Source of the DNA: an uncultured Polaromonas sp. | GTDB taxonomy: Bacteria; Pseudomonadota; Gammaproteobacteria; Burkholderiales; Burkholderiaceae | NCBI GenBank assembly: GCA_946479075.1 | Contig: CAMLDT010000007.1 | Span: 1-36,259, forward strand | Direction: 5' to 3' | DNA length: 36,259 nt | Shown: positions 1 to 7,488 of the stretch, piece after piece | Position numbering within the stretch: the first letter of the stretch is position 1 | How the letters are laid out: every line of letters starts with the position of its first letter | Made by a program: the position numbers and the translations under genes | The notes under the pieces: model-generated | The model's database searches: none | Told to the model about the DNA's origin: nothing | What the model saw: only the letters and a program-made list of their open reading frames with translations

Positions 1-2498
1 AGATGGGTTTTCCGGGCTACTTCCTGATCGTGGGCGACTTCATCAACTGGGCCAAAAACAACGGCTGCCCGGTCGGGCCAGGCCGCGGTTCTGGCGCCGG
101 TTCGCTGGTGGCTTATTCGCTGAAGATCACCGACCTGGATCCGCTGCAGTACAACCTGCTGTTCGAGCGGTTCCTGAATCCGGAGCGGGTTTCCATGCCC
201 GACTTCGATATTGATTTCTGCCAGACGAACCGCGACCGCGTCATCGACTATGTCAAGGACAAATACGGCCATGCGGCGGTCAGCCAGATCGTCACCTTCG
301 GAACCATGGCCGCACGTGCCGCCATTCGCGACGTCGGCCGCGTGCTTGATTTTTCCTATGGCTTTTGCGACGGCATCTCCAAGCTGGTGCCCAACAAGCC
401 GGGCCAGGCCGTCACCCTGCAGCTGGTGCCGGCCGAACGCAAGAAGAACGACAAGATGGTGTACGCGCTGGAGGCCGAACCGGTGCTGGCCGAACGCGAA
501 GCCAAGGAAGAAGACGTGCGCACCCTGCTGGAGCTGGCGCGCAAGCTCGAAGGCCTGACGCGCAATGTCGGTATGCATGCCGGCGGTGTGCTGATCGCGC
601 CGGGCAAACTCACCGACTTCTGCCCGCTCTACCTGCAGCCCGGCAGCACCTCGGCCGTGAGCCAGTTCGACAAGAACGACGTGGAAGCCATTGGTCTCGT
701 CAAGTTCGACTTTCTGGGCCTGGCGACGCTGACCATCCTGGAGCTGGCGCGCGAGTTCATCGTGCAGCGGCATCCGGCGCAAAAGGATTTCAGGTTCGAG
801 GACCTGCCGCTGGACGACGCCAGAACATACGAGCTGTTTGCCAAAGGCCAGACCGAAGCCGTGTTCCAGTTTGAAAGTATCGGCATGCAGCGCATGCTGA
901 AAGACGCGCGGCCGAACCGTCTCGAAGACCTGATCGCGATGAACGCGCTGTACCGGCCGGGGCCGATGGACCTGATCCCGACCTACATCGCGCGCAAGCA
1001 GGGCAAGGAGACGCCCGAGTACCCGGACCCGCGCGTCAAACCCATCCTCGAAGAGACCTACGGCATCATGGTCTACCAGGAGCAGGTGATGCAGACGGCC
1101 CAGATCCTGGGCGGCTACTCGCTGGGCGGCGCTGACATGTTGCGCCGCGCGATGGGCAAGAAGGACGAGAAGGAGATGGCCTCGCAGCGGGAAATTTTCC
1201 GCAAGGGCGCCGGTGTCAACGGCTTGAGCCAGGAAAAAGCCGACGAGGTTTTCGACCTGATGGAAAAGTTTGCCGGCTACGGCTTCAACAAGTCGCACTC
1301 GGCCGCCTACGCGCTGCTGGCTTATCACACGGCCTGGCTCAAGCGTCACTACACGGCCGAGTTCTTCTGCGCCAACATGACGGTGGAGATGGGCGACACC
1401 GACAAGCTCAAGATCCTGTTCGGCGACGCCCAGAAGATGGGCATCAGCTTCGAGTCGCCCGACGTGAACCGCGGCCACTATCGCTTCGAGCCGATCAGCA
1501 ACACCAGCATCCGTTACGGGCTGGGCGCGGTCAAGGGCACGGGCCAGCAGGCGATTGCAGCCATCGTGGCGGCGCGCGAGGCCGGCGGGCCGTTTACGTC
1601 GCTGTTCGACTTCTGCCTGCGTGTTGACAAGACCAAAATGAACAAACGCACCGTTGAGGCGCTGATCAAGGCCGGCGCCTTCGACAACCTGCAACTGAAC
1701 CGCGCCTCGCTGCTGGCCTCGGTGGACCGGGCCTTCGAGTTTGCCGCGCAAGCCGAAGCCAACGTCAACCAGGGCGGCCTGTTCGACATGGACTCGCACG
1801 CGGCGAGCACCCAGGAGCCGCCGCTGGTTGATGCCGTGCCCTTCGGCGTCAAGGCGCGGCTGGTGCAGGAGAAAACGGCCATCGGCTTTTACCTGTCGGG
1901 GCATTTGTTCGACGAGGTCGAGACCGAGGTGCGGCAGTTCGTCAAACGCAAGATCGATGACCTGATCGATTCACGCGACCAGACCCTGCTGGCGGCGATT
2001 GTCAGCGACCTTCGCGTGATCAACGGCAATCGCGGCAAGTTGATCATCTTCAAGCTCGACGACAAGACCGACATGCTGGAGGCCTCGGTGGACGAGGCCA
2101 CCTTCAACGCCAACCGCAACCTGTTGAAAGACGACGAGCTGGTGATTGTGCAGGGCACGCTGCAGCCGGCGTCCGAGCGTTTCGGCCGCCGTTTCAAGGT
2201 GACGCAGGTGTGGAGCCTGGAGTCGGCGCGTTGCAGATTCGGCAAGTACCTGCGCGTCGCCGTCAACGGCAGCGCGCCGGACGTGCAGCGCATCGTGCGC
2301 GACTTTCCGCCGCGCAAGGAAATGTCGGAGCAGGGTGAGGTCAGCCGCGGCCTGCCGGTGCGTCTGAGCCTCAAGCGGGACAGCGTGGTCGCCGAGCTGC
2401 AGCTGGGTGAGGCCGCAAAATTTTTCCCGACCGATGCCGCCCTGGCCAGCTGGATGGCGCAGGCCGATCAGGGGCTGGCCCGCATAGTTTATGAATGA
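1..2498 (+). CDS. dnaE: DNA polymerase III alpha subunit, C-terminal part (5' truncated by window edge)
   Basis: Replicative DNA polymerase catalytic subunit. The reading frame is open from the first base, and 831 residues are visible against roughly 1150-1170 for the whole protein, so the N-terminal PHP domain and part of the palm are outside the window. The palm motif PDFDIDF at visible residues 66-72 carries two catalytic aspartates, and VKFDFLGL near residue 233 carries the third. The GPGRGSGAGS glycine-rich motif lies at about residues 26-35. Little-finger and helix-hairpin-helix regions follow, then an OB-fold region near residues 660-720 (LLAAIVSDLRVINGNRGK). It ends with TGA at 2496-2498 and converges on tolA, with a family 1 repeat between the two gene ends. 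The length and motifs fit the DnaE1 type and not the DnaE2 error-prone polymerase, although I cannot see the N-terminus. Confidence 0.97.
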   Translation, partial: MGFPGYFLIVGDFINWAKNNGCPVGPGRGSGAGSLVAYSLKITDLDPLQYNLLFERFLNPERVSMPDFDIDFCQTNRDRVIDYVKDKYGHAAVSQIVTFGTMAARAAIRDVGRVLDFSYGFCDGISKLVPNKPGQAVTLQLVPAERKKNDKMVYALEAEPVLAEREAKEEDVRTLLELARKLEGLTRNVGMHAGGVLIAPGKLTDFCPLYLQPGSTSAVSQFDKNDVEAIGLVKFDFLGLATLTILELAREFIVQRHPAQKDFRFEDLPLDDARTYELFAKGQTEAVFQFESIGMQRMLKDARPNRLEDLIAMNALYRPGPMDLIPTYIARKQGKETPEYPDPRVKPILEETYGIMVYQEQVMQTAQILGGYSLGGADMLRRAMGKKDEKEMASQREIFRKGAGVNGLSQEKADEVFDLMEKFAGYGFNKSHSAAYALLAYHTAWLKRHYTAEFFCANMTVEMGDTDKLKILFGDAQKMGISFESPDVNRGHYRFEPISNTSIRYGLGAVKGTGQQAIAAIVAAREAGGPFTSLFDFCLRVDKTKMNKRTVEALIKAGAFDNLQLNRASLLASVDRAFEFAAQAEANVNQGGLFDMDSHAASTQEPPLVDAVPFGVKARLVQEKTAIGFYLSGHLFDEVETEVRQFVKRKIDDLIDSRDQTLLAAIVSDLRVINGNRGKLIIFKLDDKTDMLEASVDEATFNANRNLLKDDELVIVQGTLQPASERFGRRFKVTQVWSLESARCRFGKYLRVAVNGSAPDVQRIVRDFPPRKEMSEQGEVSRGLPVRLSLKRDSVVAELQLGEAAKFFPTDAALASWMAQADQGLARIVYE

Positions 2499-2503
2499 AA
2501 TCG

Positions 2504-2551
2504 GGCTCCAGCCCTTATCCGGCGGGCGCAAGCAGCTACTTTATTGATAGC
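2504..2551 (+). repeat. Family 1 interspersed repeat, copy R1 (intergenic)
   Basis: A copy of the ~48-bp repeat that recurs seven times in the window. It begins with the small inverted repeat GGGCTCCAGCCC and ends near TTGATAGC. It lies in the 71-bp gap between the convergent 3' ends of dnaE and tolA. I use this orientation (GGCTCCAGCCC to GATAGC) as 'forward' for the family. Confidence 0.8.
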
Positions 2552-2569
2552 AATTGAGCCGCGACGTGG

Positions 2570-3499
2570 TCAATCTTTTGGCCGGAATTCCAGGATCATC
2601 GGCGTCGGCACACGGCCATCCACGTCTTTGGGCATGGTTTCGGTGCGGATGATGGCCTTGATCACGGCATCGTCCCAGGCCTTGTTGCCACTGGACTTGA
2701 TGAGCCGCTGGCTGAGGATGGTGCCGTCCGGCCCGGTGCGCACCTCGACTTCTGCAGTCGGGTTGCCCGAAATGTCGTCGGTGAACACGATGTTGGGTTT
2801 GACCCGGGCGCGCACCTTGCCGCCATAGCTGGCTGAAGGACCGCTGGCTTTTTGCGTTGTGCCCTTGGCGTCGGCGCCGCCGGTGGCGCCGGCCAGGCCC
2901 ATGGCGCGCTTGATGTTCTCCTGGCGCAGTTTTTCGGCAGCGGCGTCAGCGAGCTTTTTCTTCTCTGCTTCCTTGGCGTCCTGCCCGGCTTGCTGCTTCT
3001 TGTCTTCGGCTTTTTTCGCTTCGAGTTTCTTCGCTTCCTCGGCCTTGCGCTTGGCGAGATCTTCCTTGGCCTTCTGCTCTTTTTCTTTTTTGGCCTGAAG
3101 TTCCTTGAGCCGGTCCTGCTCGGCTTTGGCCTTGGCCAGCTCTTCTTCCTTTTTCTTCAGTTCCAGCTTGCGCTTTTTCTCGCGCTCCAGGGCAATGTCC
3201 ACGTCGGGTGCCGGCGGCGGTGGCGGCGCCTTGACCACCGGTTCGGGCGGCGGGGGAGGCGGGGTTGGAGGGGGCGGAGGCGCCGGCGGGGCTTCCACCA
3301 GTTTGGGCGCGGCTTCCTGCGGCACGCTGGACCACAGTTCGGCTTCAAAAGAGAGGTCAGGGTCGCTGCGCTTCCAGTGGATGCCCCAGGTCAGCGCACC
3401 TATCAGCAGCACGTGGACCAGCAGGGCCAGGCCGAAGGATCGCAGCGCACCGGGATCGCGTTGCGGTGCCAGGTCGAGGCGGTCAGCGGCGCTGGGCAT
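2570..3499 (-). CDS. tolA: Tol-Pal system protein TolA (TonB/TolA family)
   Basis: Inner-membrane protein that spans the periplasm and couples the TolQR proton-driven motor to TolB/Pal at the outer membrane; it is needed for outer-membrane constriction at division. The 309 residues show the TolA layout. There is a short cytoplasmic N-terminus and one membrane segment at about residues 22-42 (SFGLALLVHVLLIGALTWGI). A proline-rich stretch lies at about residues 70-100, and a long Lys/Ala/Glu coiled-coil helix runs to about residue 210. The C-terminal TonB/TolA-like domain follows, with VRARVKPNIVF and AEVEVRTGPDG. The ATG at 3499 lies 17 bp after the tolR stop. It is the last gene of the ybgC-tolQRA run. 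TolB and Pal do not follow, because dnaE converges immediately downstream. Confidence 0.93.
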   Translation of the reverse strand: MPSAADRLDLAPQRDPGALRSFGLALLVHVLLIGALTWGIHWKRSDPDLSFEAELWSSVPQEAAPKLVEAPPAPPPPPTPPPPPPEPVVKAPPPPPAPDVDIALEREKKRKLELKKKEEELAKAKAEQDRLKELQAKKEKEQKAKEDLAKRKAEEAKKLEAKKAEDKKQQAGQDAKEAEKKKLADAAAEKLRQENIKRAMGLAGATGGADAKGTTQKASGPSASYGGKVRARVKPNIVFTDDISGNPTAEVEVRTGPDGTILSQRLIKSSGNKAWDDAVIKAIIRTETMPKDVDGRVPTPMILEFRPKD

Positions 3500-3516
3500 C
3501 GTCGGGATGGCGGGTC

Positions 3517-3948
3517 TTAGCTGCCGGTTTGCACCGACAGGCCGACACGGGCAACGCCGGCCTTCTGCAGCGCGTCCATGACCTTGACCACGGTTTCATA
3601 CTTGATGGATTTGTCGGCGCTGATCACGACCGGCGTGACCTGCTCGCCGGCCGGCACAGCGGGCTGCAATCGCTTGACGGCCGCACCGACTTCGGCAAGG
3701 CGCGCCGGCACCGACTGGCCTTCAGATTTGATCTGGATGACTTCATCCTTGCTGATCTCGATCTGGATCGGACGGGGCGGCTGTCCCGGCGCCTTGCCGA
3801 CCTTGGGCAAGGCAATCATGCTGGGCGTGATCAGCGGCGCGGTCACCATGAAGATGATGAGCAGCACCAGCATCACGTCGATGAAGGGCACCATGTTGAT
3901 TTCACTGATGGTGCGGCGGCCGCGGCCGCGGGAGCTGACTGCTGGCAT
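3517..3948 (-). CDS. tolR: Tol-Pal system protein TolR (ExbD/TolR family)
   Basis: Stator-associated component of the TolQR proton channel in the inner membrane. The 143 residues are normal for ExbD/TolR. The N-terminus EINMVPFIDVMLVLLIIFMV (about residues 16-35) contains the single membrane helix with the conserved aspartate (FIDVMLVLL) that carries protons in this family. A periplasmic domain follows, ending in the ARVGLSVQTGS tail. The start ATG at 3948 is 5 bp downstream of the tolQ stop, so translation is probably coupled. The tol context separates it from ExbD of TonB systems. Confidence 0.95.
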   Translation of the reverse strand: MPAVSSRGRGRRTISEINMVPFIDVMLVLLIIFMVTAPLITPSMIALPKVGKAPGQPPRPIQIEISKDEVIQIKSEGQSVPARLAEVGAAVKRLQPAVPAGEQVTPVVISADKSIKYETVVKVMDALQKAGVARVGLSVQTGS

Positions 3949-3953
3949 GGCGT

Positions 3954-4646
3954 CTAGTGACCTGAGGGTGAGGTCGCGCCCAGGTTGCGCTGCAGGATGT
4001 TGGAGAATTCCTCGATGAAAGTCTCCAGCCTGTTGGCCACGCGGTCGATGTCGTGGGCGAAGCGGTTGTAAGCGACCACTGCGGGGATGGCGGCGAACAG
4101 ACCGATGGCCGTGGCCACCAGCGCTTCGGCGATGCCCGGCGCCACCGAAGACAGGGTCACCTGCTCCAGCGCGGCCAGGCCGGTGAAGGCGTGCATGATG
4201 CCCCAGACTGTGCCGAACAGTCCGACGTAGGGCGAGACCGAGCCCACGGTCGCCAGAAAGGACAGGTTGGATTCGACCGCATCAACCTCGCGCTGGTAGC
4301 TGGCGCGCATGGCGCGGCGGGCGCCGTCGAGCAGGGTGCTGGGGTCGGCCATCCGGCGCTCGCGCAGCTTCTGGAACTCGCGCATGCCGCTGGCAAAAAT
4401 GCGTTCCATCGGACCACTGCTTTTGGCATTTTGCGTGGCGGCGGCATACAGGTCATTCAGGCTGGTTCCGGACCAGAACTCGCGGTCGAATTCGTCGTTG
4501 AGCGATTGCACGCGTTTGAGCGAAATGATCTTGCGGAAGATGGCGGCCCAGCTCGCAATCGACACACCCACCAGCAGGGCGACCACGCCCTGGACCACCC
4601 AGCTGGCGTTGAGGATGAGGTTGACGATGGACAAGTCCTGATTCAT
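3954..4646 (-). CDS. tolQ: Tol-Pal system protein TolQ (MotA/TolQ/ExbB proton channel family)
   Basis: Proton-channel subunit that energises TolA. The 230 residues have an N-terminal membrane segment at about residues 16-38 (WVVQGVVALLVGVSIASWAA). Two more follow in the conserved MotA/TolQ/ExbB domain: LSFLATVGSVSPYVGLFGTV and GIAEALVATAIGLFAAIPAV. The motif PYVGLFGTVWGI is diagnostic of the family. The start ATG overlaps the ybgC stop by 4 bp (ATGA), so the two are translationally coupled. The ybgC-tolQ-tolR order identifies it as TolQ and not ExbB. Confidence 0.96.
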   Translation of the reverse strand: MNQDLSIVNLILNASWVVQGVVALLVGVSIASWAAIFRKIISLKRVQSLNDEFDREFWSGTSLNDLYAAATQNAKSSGPMERIFASGMREFQKLRERRMADPSTLLDGARRAMRASYQREVDAVESNLSFLATVGSVSPYVGLFGTVWGIMHAFTGLAALEQVTLSSVAPGIAEALVATAIGLFAAIPAVVAYNRFAHDIDRVANRLETFIEEFSNILQRNLGATSPSGH

Positions 4647-5269
4647 GTTGTGGTTTCCAGACGGTCAAGAAGGTCAGCGGGAATGCGTGCGGGTTTCAGG
4701 TTGACGCCATCTACCCAGCCGATGCGTATCGTGCCTTCACACAATAATGTCGCCCCCACGCTTTTCGCTGCGCGTAATGCGCTGCCCCCCGAGGAGGCTA
4801 ATTTTCCTAGGGGCGGCCCGTCGGAAAATTGATTTCCACCGGACAACTCGGAATGCTCCGATTTTAATAGCGCCCGCTGCCCGATTATCAAGGACGCGCG
4901 GCCTTTTTCGATCAGGCTGGCGGTAACAATCAGTTCATCATCGAGGCGGGCAGGCCGGTGGTAGCGCACGCTGGTCTCGGTGACCACAAACATGCCGCCG
5001 GTACGCTCGCGCAGCGCGTGTTGTTCAATCCCCAGCGATCTGAGCCACTCGGTGCGCGAACGTTCAAAAAATTTCAGGTAGTTGGCGTAAAACACGATGC
5101 CACCGGCGTCAGTGTCTTCCCAGTAGACGCGCAGCGGCCATTGGAAAGCGGACGCAAGGGAATTTTCCGACGGGCCGCCCCCAGGAAAATTGGCCCCTTC
5201 ACTGGGTGAATGGGGCAGCGCACCGCCGGCGGCACGCGAAGCGACAAGCGTGGGGGCCCTTTTAAGCAA
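4643..5269 (-). CDS. ybgC: Tol-Pal-associated acyl-CoA thioesterase YbgC, enlarged by two repeat insertions
   Basis: Hotdog-fold acyl-CoA thioesterase encoded at the head of tol operons. The family core is clear: YWEDTDAGGIVFYANYLKFF contains the 4HBT active-site motif with the catalytic aspartate, and it is followed by FERSRTEWLR. The C-terminal strand LCEGTIRIGWVDG and RIPADLLDRL are also present. The ORF has 208 codons against about 130-140 for the family. The excess maps onto two family 2 repeats. One encodes about residues 4-37, ahead of the expected N-terminus. The other encodes about residues 147-173, between the strands RASLIIGQRALL and ATLLCEGTI. No ATG, GTG or TTG occurs between residue 1 and the domain start, so the TTG at 5269 is the only canonical start. 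That start overlaps the aminotransferase stop. Frame is kept throughout, but whether the enzyme still folds is uncertain. Confidence 0.85.
   Translation of the reverse strand: MLKRAPTLVASRAAGGALPHSPSEGANFPGGGPSENSLASAFQWPLRVYWEDTDAGGIVFYANYLKFFERSRTEWLRSLGIEQHALRERTGGMFVVTETSVRYHRPARLDDELIVTASLIEKGRASLIIGQRALLKSEHSELSGGNQFSDGPPLGKLASSGGSALRAAKSVGATLLCEGTIRIGWVDGVNLKPARIPADLLDRLETTT
4751..4830 (+). repeat. Family 2 repeat, copy A (inside ybgC)
   Basis: An ~80-bp element reading CGCCCCCACGCTTTTCGCTG at one end and GGGGCGGCCCGTCGGAAAATT at the other. It matches copy B (5161-5258) in inverted orientation; the 21-base GGGGCGGCCC...AAAATT end is identical. It lies within ybgC and is translated in frame as a Ser/Gly/Ala-rich loop. 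The element type (GC-rich, small inverted repeats, no gene) resembles REP or MITE-like sequences. Confidence 0.8.
5161..5258 (-). repeat. Family 2 repeat, copy B (start of ybgC)
   Basis: Inverted partner of copy A. Its minus-strand reading begins with GGGCCCCCACGCTT and ends with GGGCGGCCCGTCGGAAAATT. It is slightly longer than copy A because its middle (TTCACCCAGTGAAGG) differs. It encodes about residues 4-37 of the ybgC ORF and has probably replaced the original start region. The two copies could form a long stem around the ~330-nt YbgC core in the mRNA. Confidence 0.8.
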
Positions 5270-6467
5270 GCACGGCCCCCAGCCGTGCGACGGCTTCCTG
5301 CAGTTGCGCCATCGAATTGGCGGTGGAAAAGCGGATGTAGCGCTCGGGCGCCATGGTTCCGAAATCCCTTCCCGGCGTCACCGCCAGGTGCGCGCGTTTC
5401 ATCAGCTCAAAGGACAGGTCCCAGCTGCCGCTGACACCCAGACGGGCTGCAGCATCGGTGCAATCGGCGTAGGCATAAAAAGCGCCATCCGGCATCACCG
5501 GCACTGTGAGGCCCAGACGGTTGAGCTCCGGAATGAAATAGTCGCGCCTGGATTTGAATTCGGCGCGGCGGCGTTCGTACTCGGCCAGGCTTTCCGGCTC
5601 GAAGCAGGCCAGCGCCGCATGCTGGGCCACGGTGCTGGGGCAGATGAACAGGTTCTGGGCAATGCGTTCAATGACGGGGGCGAGTTCTTCAGGCACCACC
5701 AGCCAGCCCAGCCGCCAGCCGGTCATGTTGAAGTATTTGCTGAAACTGTTGATGCTGATGATGCTGTCGCCCAGCCCGTCAGCCATGGCGAGCGCGGTGT
5801 GGCCGAAGGCTTCTTCGTAACTCAGGCCCAGGTAAATTTCGTCGATCAGCGTGATGCCGCCGCGGCTGTGCACGAACTCGTGGATGCGGCGCAGCTCGTC
5901 GGGGGCGATGGAGGTGCCGGTTGGGTTCGATGGCGAGGCCAGCAGCACACCCCGCGTTTTGTGGGTCCACGCGGCTTCGACCTTGTCGCGGCTGAGCTGG
6001 AAGCGCTCATCGGCGGTGGTGGGCACCAGCACCGCGTTGCCTTCGGCGGCACTGACAAAGTGCCGGTTGCAGGGGTAGCTCGGGTCCGGCATGAGGATCT
6101 CGTCGCCAGCTTCTATCAGCGCCAGGCAGGCCAGCTGCAGGGCCGCCGAAGCGCCGGCAGTGATGATGATGCGTCCGGGAGCCACGTCGGCCTGGAATCG
6201 CGACGCATACCAGTCGCTGATGCGCTCACGCACGCTTTGCAGTCCGGTGGCCTGGGTGTACTGCGTGTTGCCGTCGTGGATGGCGCGTGCCGCCGCTTCC
6301 TGCACCAGCGGGGGCGCCGTGAAGTCCGGCTCGCCGATGTTCAGGAAAATCATGGGACGGGAGGTGTGCGCGACTTCCCGCGCCAGGATGGCTGCCGCCT
6401 TGGCGACTTCCATCACATAAAAAGGCTCAATGCGCTGTGCGCGCCTGGCAATCCGCAGGGCCGTCAT
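5262..6467 (-). CDS. Pyridoxal-phosphate-dependent aminotransferase, class I/II
   Basis: Fold-type I aminotransferase of the AspC/alanine-aminotransferase-like group; the amino donor cannot be told from sequence. The 401 residues are family-typical. SPSNPTGT at 178-185 has the Asn that contacts PLP. DEIYLGLSY at 209-217 has the Asp and Tyr that bind the cofactor. SFSKYFNMTGWRLGW at about 241-255 has Lys244 as the Schiff-base lysine and the downstream Arg. The ATG at 6467 is chosen because it is 11 bp after the nusB stop and begins at the conserved domain; an upstream in-frame start would overlap nusB. The gene lies between nusB and ybgC on the same strand. The last codons carry a perfect 7-bp hairpin (5270-5288) and overlap the ybgC TTG start. 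Confidence 0.92.
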   Translation of the reverse strand: MTALRIARRAQRIEPFYVMEVAKAAAILAREVAHTSRPMIFLNIGEPDFTAPPLVQEAAARAIHDGNTQYTQATGLQSVRERISDWYASRFQADVAPGRIIITAGASAALQLACLALIEAGDEILMPDPSYPCNRHFVSAAEGNAVLVPTTADERFQLSRDKVEAAWTHKTRGVLLASPSNPTGTSIAPDELRRIHEFVHSRGGITLIDEIYLGLSYEEAFGHTALAMADGLGDSIISINSFSKYFNMTGWRLGWLVVPEELAPVIERIAQNLFICPSTVAQHAALACFEPESLAEYERRRAEFKSRRDYFIPELNRLGLTVPVMPDGAFYAYADCTDAAARLGVSGSWDLSFELMKRAHLAVTPGRDFGTMAPERYIRFSTANSMAQLQEAVARLGAVLA

Positions 6468-6478
6468 GCTGCTGTGGG

Positions 6479-6997
6479 TCAGGCTTTTTGGTCGGCAGCC
6501 ACTTCGGTGGCCCGGAACCCGGGCGCCAGCTTGTGCAGCACGCCATTGACGTATTTGTGGCCATCGGTGCCGCCAAAAGCCTTGGCCAGTTCGATGCATT
6601 CATTGATCACCACGCGGTAGGGCACATCAAGGCAGTGCCTGAACTCGTAGGCGCCTATCCACAGCACCGCGTGTTCCACCGGCGATATCTCCGCCATGCT
6701 GCGGTCCAGCAAGGGCGTGAAGCTGGCGTCAAGCGCGGCCGCTTCGGCGATGCAGCCGTGCAGCAAGGCGTCGTAGTGCGCAGAGTCCGCCTTGTGAAAC
6801 CCGACCAGATCGCGGGTGAAGGCATCGATGGATGCCGCCTCGTTGCGGCCGACCAGGTGCTGGTACAGCGCCTGCAGTGCAAATTCGCGCGCGCGCGTCC
6901 GCGCCGATTTGTCCGCGGCTTTCCTGACACCGGTGTCGGTCAGGCCAGTGCGGCTCTGCGGGGGGCGTTTGGGTTTGGTGGGGGTGGAGTCGGACAT
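6479..6997 (-). CDS. nusB: Transcription antitermination protein NusB
   Basis: All-helical RNA-binding protein that, with NusE (S10), binds boxA of rRNA leaders and supports antitermination. From the ATG at 6997 it has 172 residues. A basic, disordered-looking N-terminus of about 25 residues precedes the NusB domain, which starts at [14 protein letters not shown]. The conserved end contains [37 protein letters not shown] and [14 protein letters not shown] at 7018 is an alternative start but has no better ribosome binding site. It lies directly behind ribH, the common bacterial ribH-nusB pairing. Confidence 0.96.
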   Translation of the reverse strand: MSDSTPTKPKRPPQSRTGLTDTGVRKAADKSARTRAREFALQALYQHLVGRNEAASIDAFTRDLVGFHKADSAHYDALLHGCIAEAAALDASFTPLLDRSMAEISPVEHAVLWIGAYEFRHCLDVPYRVVINECIELAKAFGGTDGHKYVNGVLHKLAPGFRATEVAADQKA

Positions 6998-7021
6998 GCG
7001 CGCTTGTAGGTATTGCAAGAT

Positions 7022-7486
7022 TCAGGAGAGATCGTTGAGCAGATTGGCCATTTCCACGGCCACACGCGCCGCGTCACGGCCCTTGTCCACCTGGCGGGCT
7101 TCGGCCTGGGCGACGTTTTCCACGGTGAGAATGGCGTTGGCGATAGGCAACTGGTAGTCTAGGGCCAGCCGGCTGACCGAGGCGCCGCTTTCGTTGGCGA
7201 CGAGTTCAAAGTGGTAGGTCTCGCCGCGGATGATGCAGCCCAGCGCAATCAGTGCATCGTATTGGTCGCGCTCGGCCAGCGCCTGCAATGCCGAGGGAAC
7301 CTCCAGCGCACCGGGGACTTTGACATGGTGGATGTTCTTTTCCTCGACACCGAGCGCCAGCAATTCCTGCCGGCAGGCCTGGGCCAGGGCGTTCGTGATG
7401 CTTTCGTTGAAACGCGCCTGGACAATGCCTATTGCCAGTTTTTTGCCGTTCAGATGATCGGCGGAGCCTTTTTCTGCACCAAACAC
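7022..7486 (-). CDS. ribH: 6,7-dimethyl-8-ribityllumazine synthase
   Basis: Condenses 5-amino-6-ribitylaminouracil with 3,4-dihydroxy-2-butanone 4-phosphate to give the riboflavin precursor lumazine; the family forms pentamers or icosahedral shells. The protein has 154 residues from a GTG start at 7486, which is supported by the Shine-Dalgarno sequence AAGGA 6 nt upstream and by the position 2 nt after the ribBX stop. Visible motifs are [11 protein letters not shown] (substrate loop), [12 protein letters not shown], and [12 protein letters not shown], whose His is the family's catalytic base. The C-terminal [19 protein letters not shown] closes the fold. It lies inside the ribD-ribE-ribBX-ribH-nusB run. 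Confidence 0.96.
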   Translation of the reverse strand: MFGAEKGSADHLNGKKLAIGIVQARFNESITNALAQACRQELLALGVEEKNIHHVKVPGALEVPSALQALAERDQYDALIALGCIIRGETYHFELVANESGASVSRLALDYQLPIANAILTVENVAQAEARQVDKGRDAARVAVEMANLLNDLS

Positions 7487-7488
7487 GT

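Noticed and set aside
4870..4905. Possible eighth family 1 repeat fragment next to copy A in ybgC
   Set aside because: The similarity is partial, and the stretch encodes residues (RASLIIGQ) conserved in YbgC, so it is native coding sequence.
4643..5269. ybgC as a pseudogene
   Set aside because: Both repeat insertions keep the frame, the active-site motif and both termini of the fold are intact, and coupling to tolQ is kept; a modified gene is the simpler reading, although loss of function is not excluded.
5270..5288. Perfect 7-bp hairpin as a terminator after the aminotransferase
   Set aside because: It lies inside the coding end and has no T-run on the transcribed strand; it is noted under the ybgC start instead.
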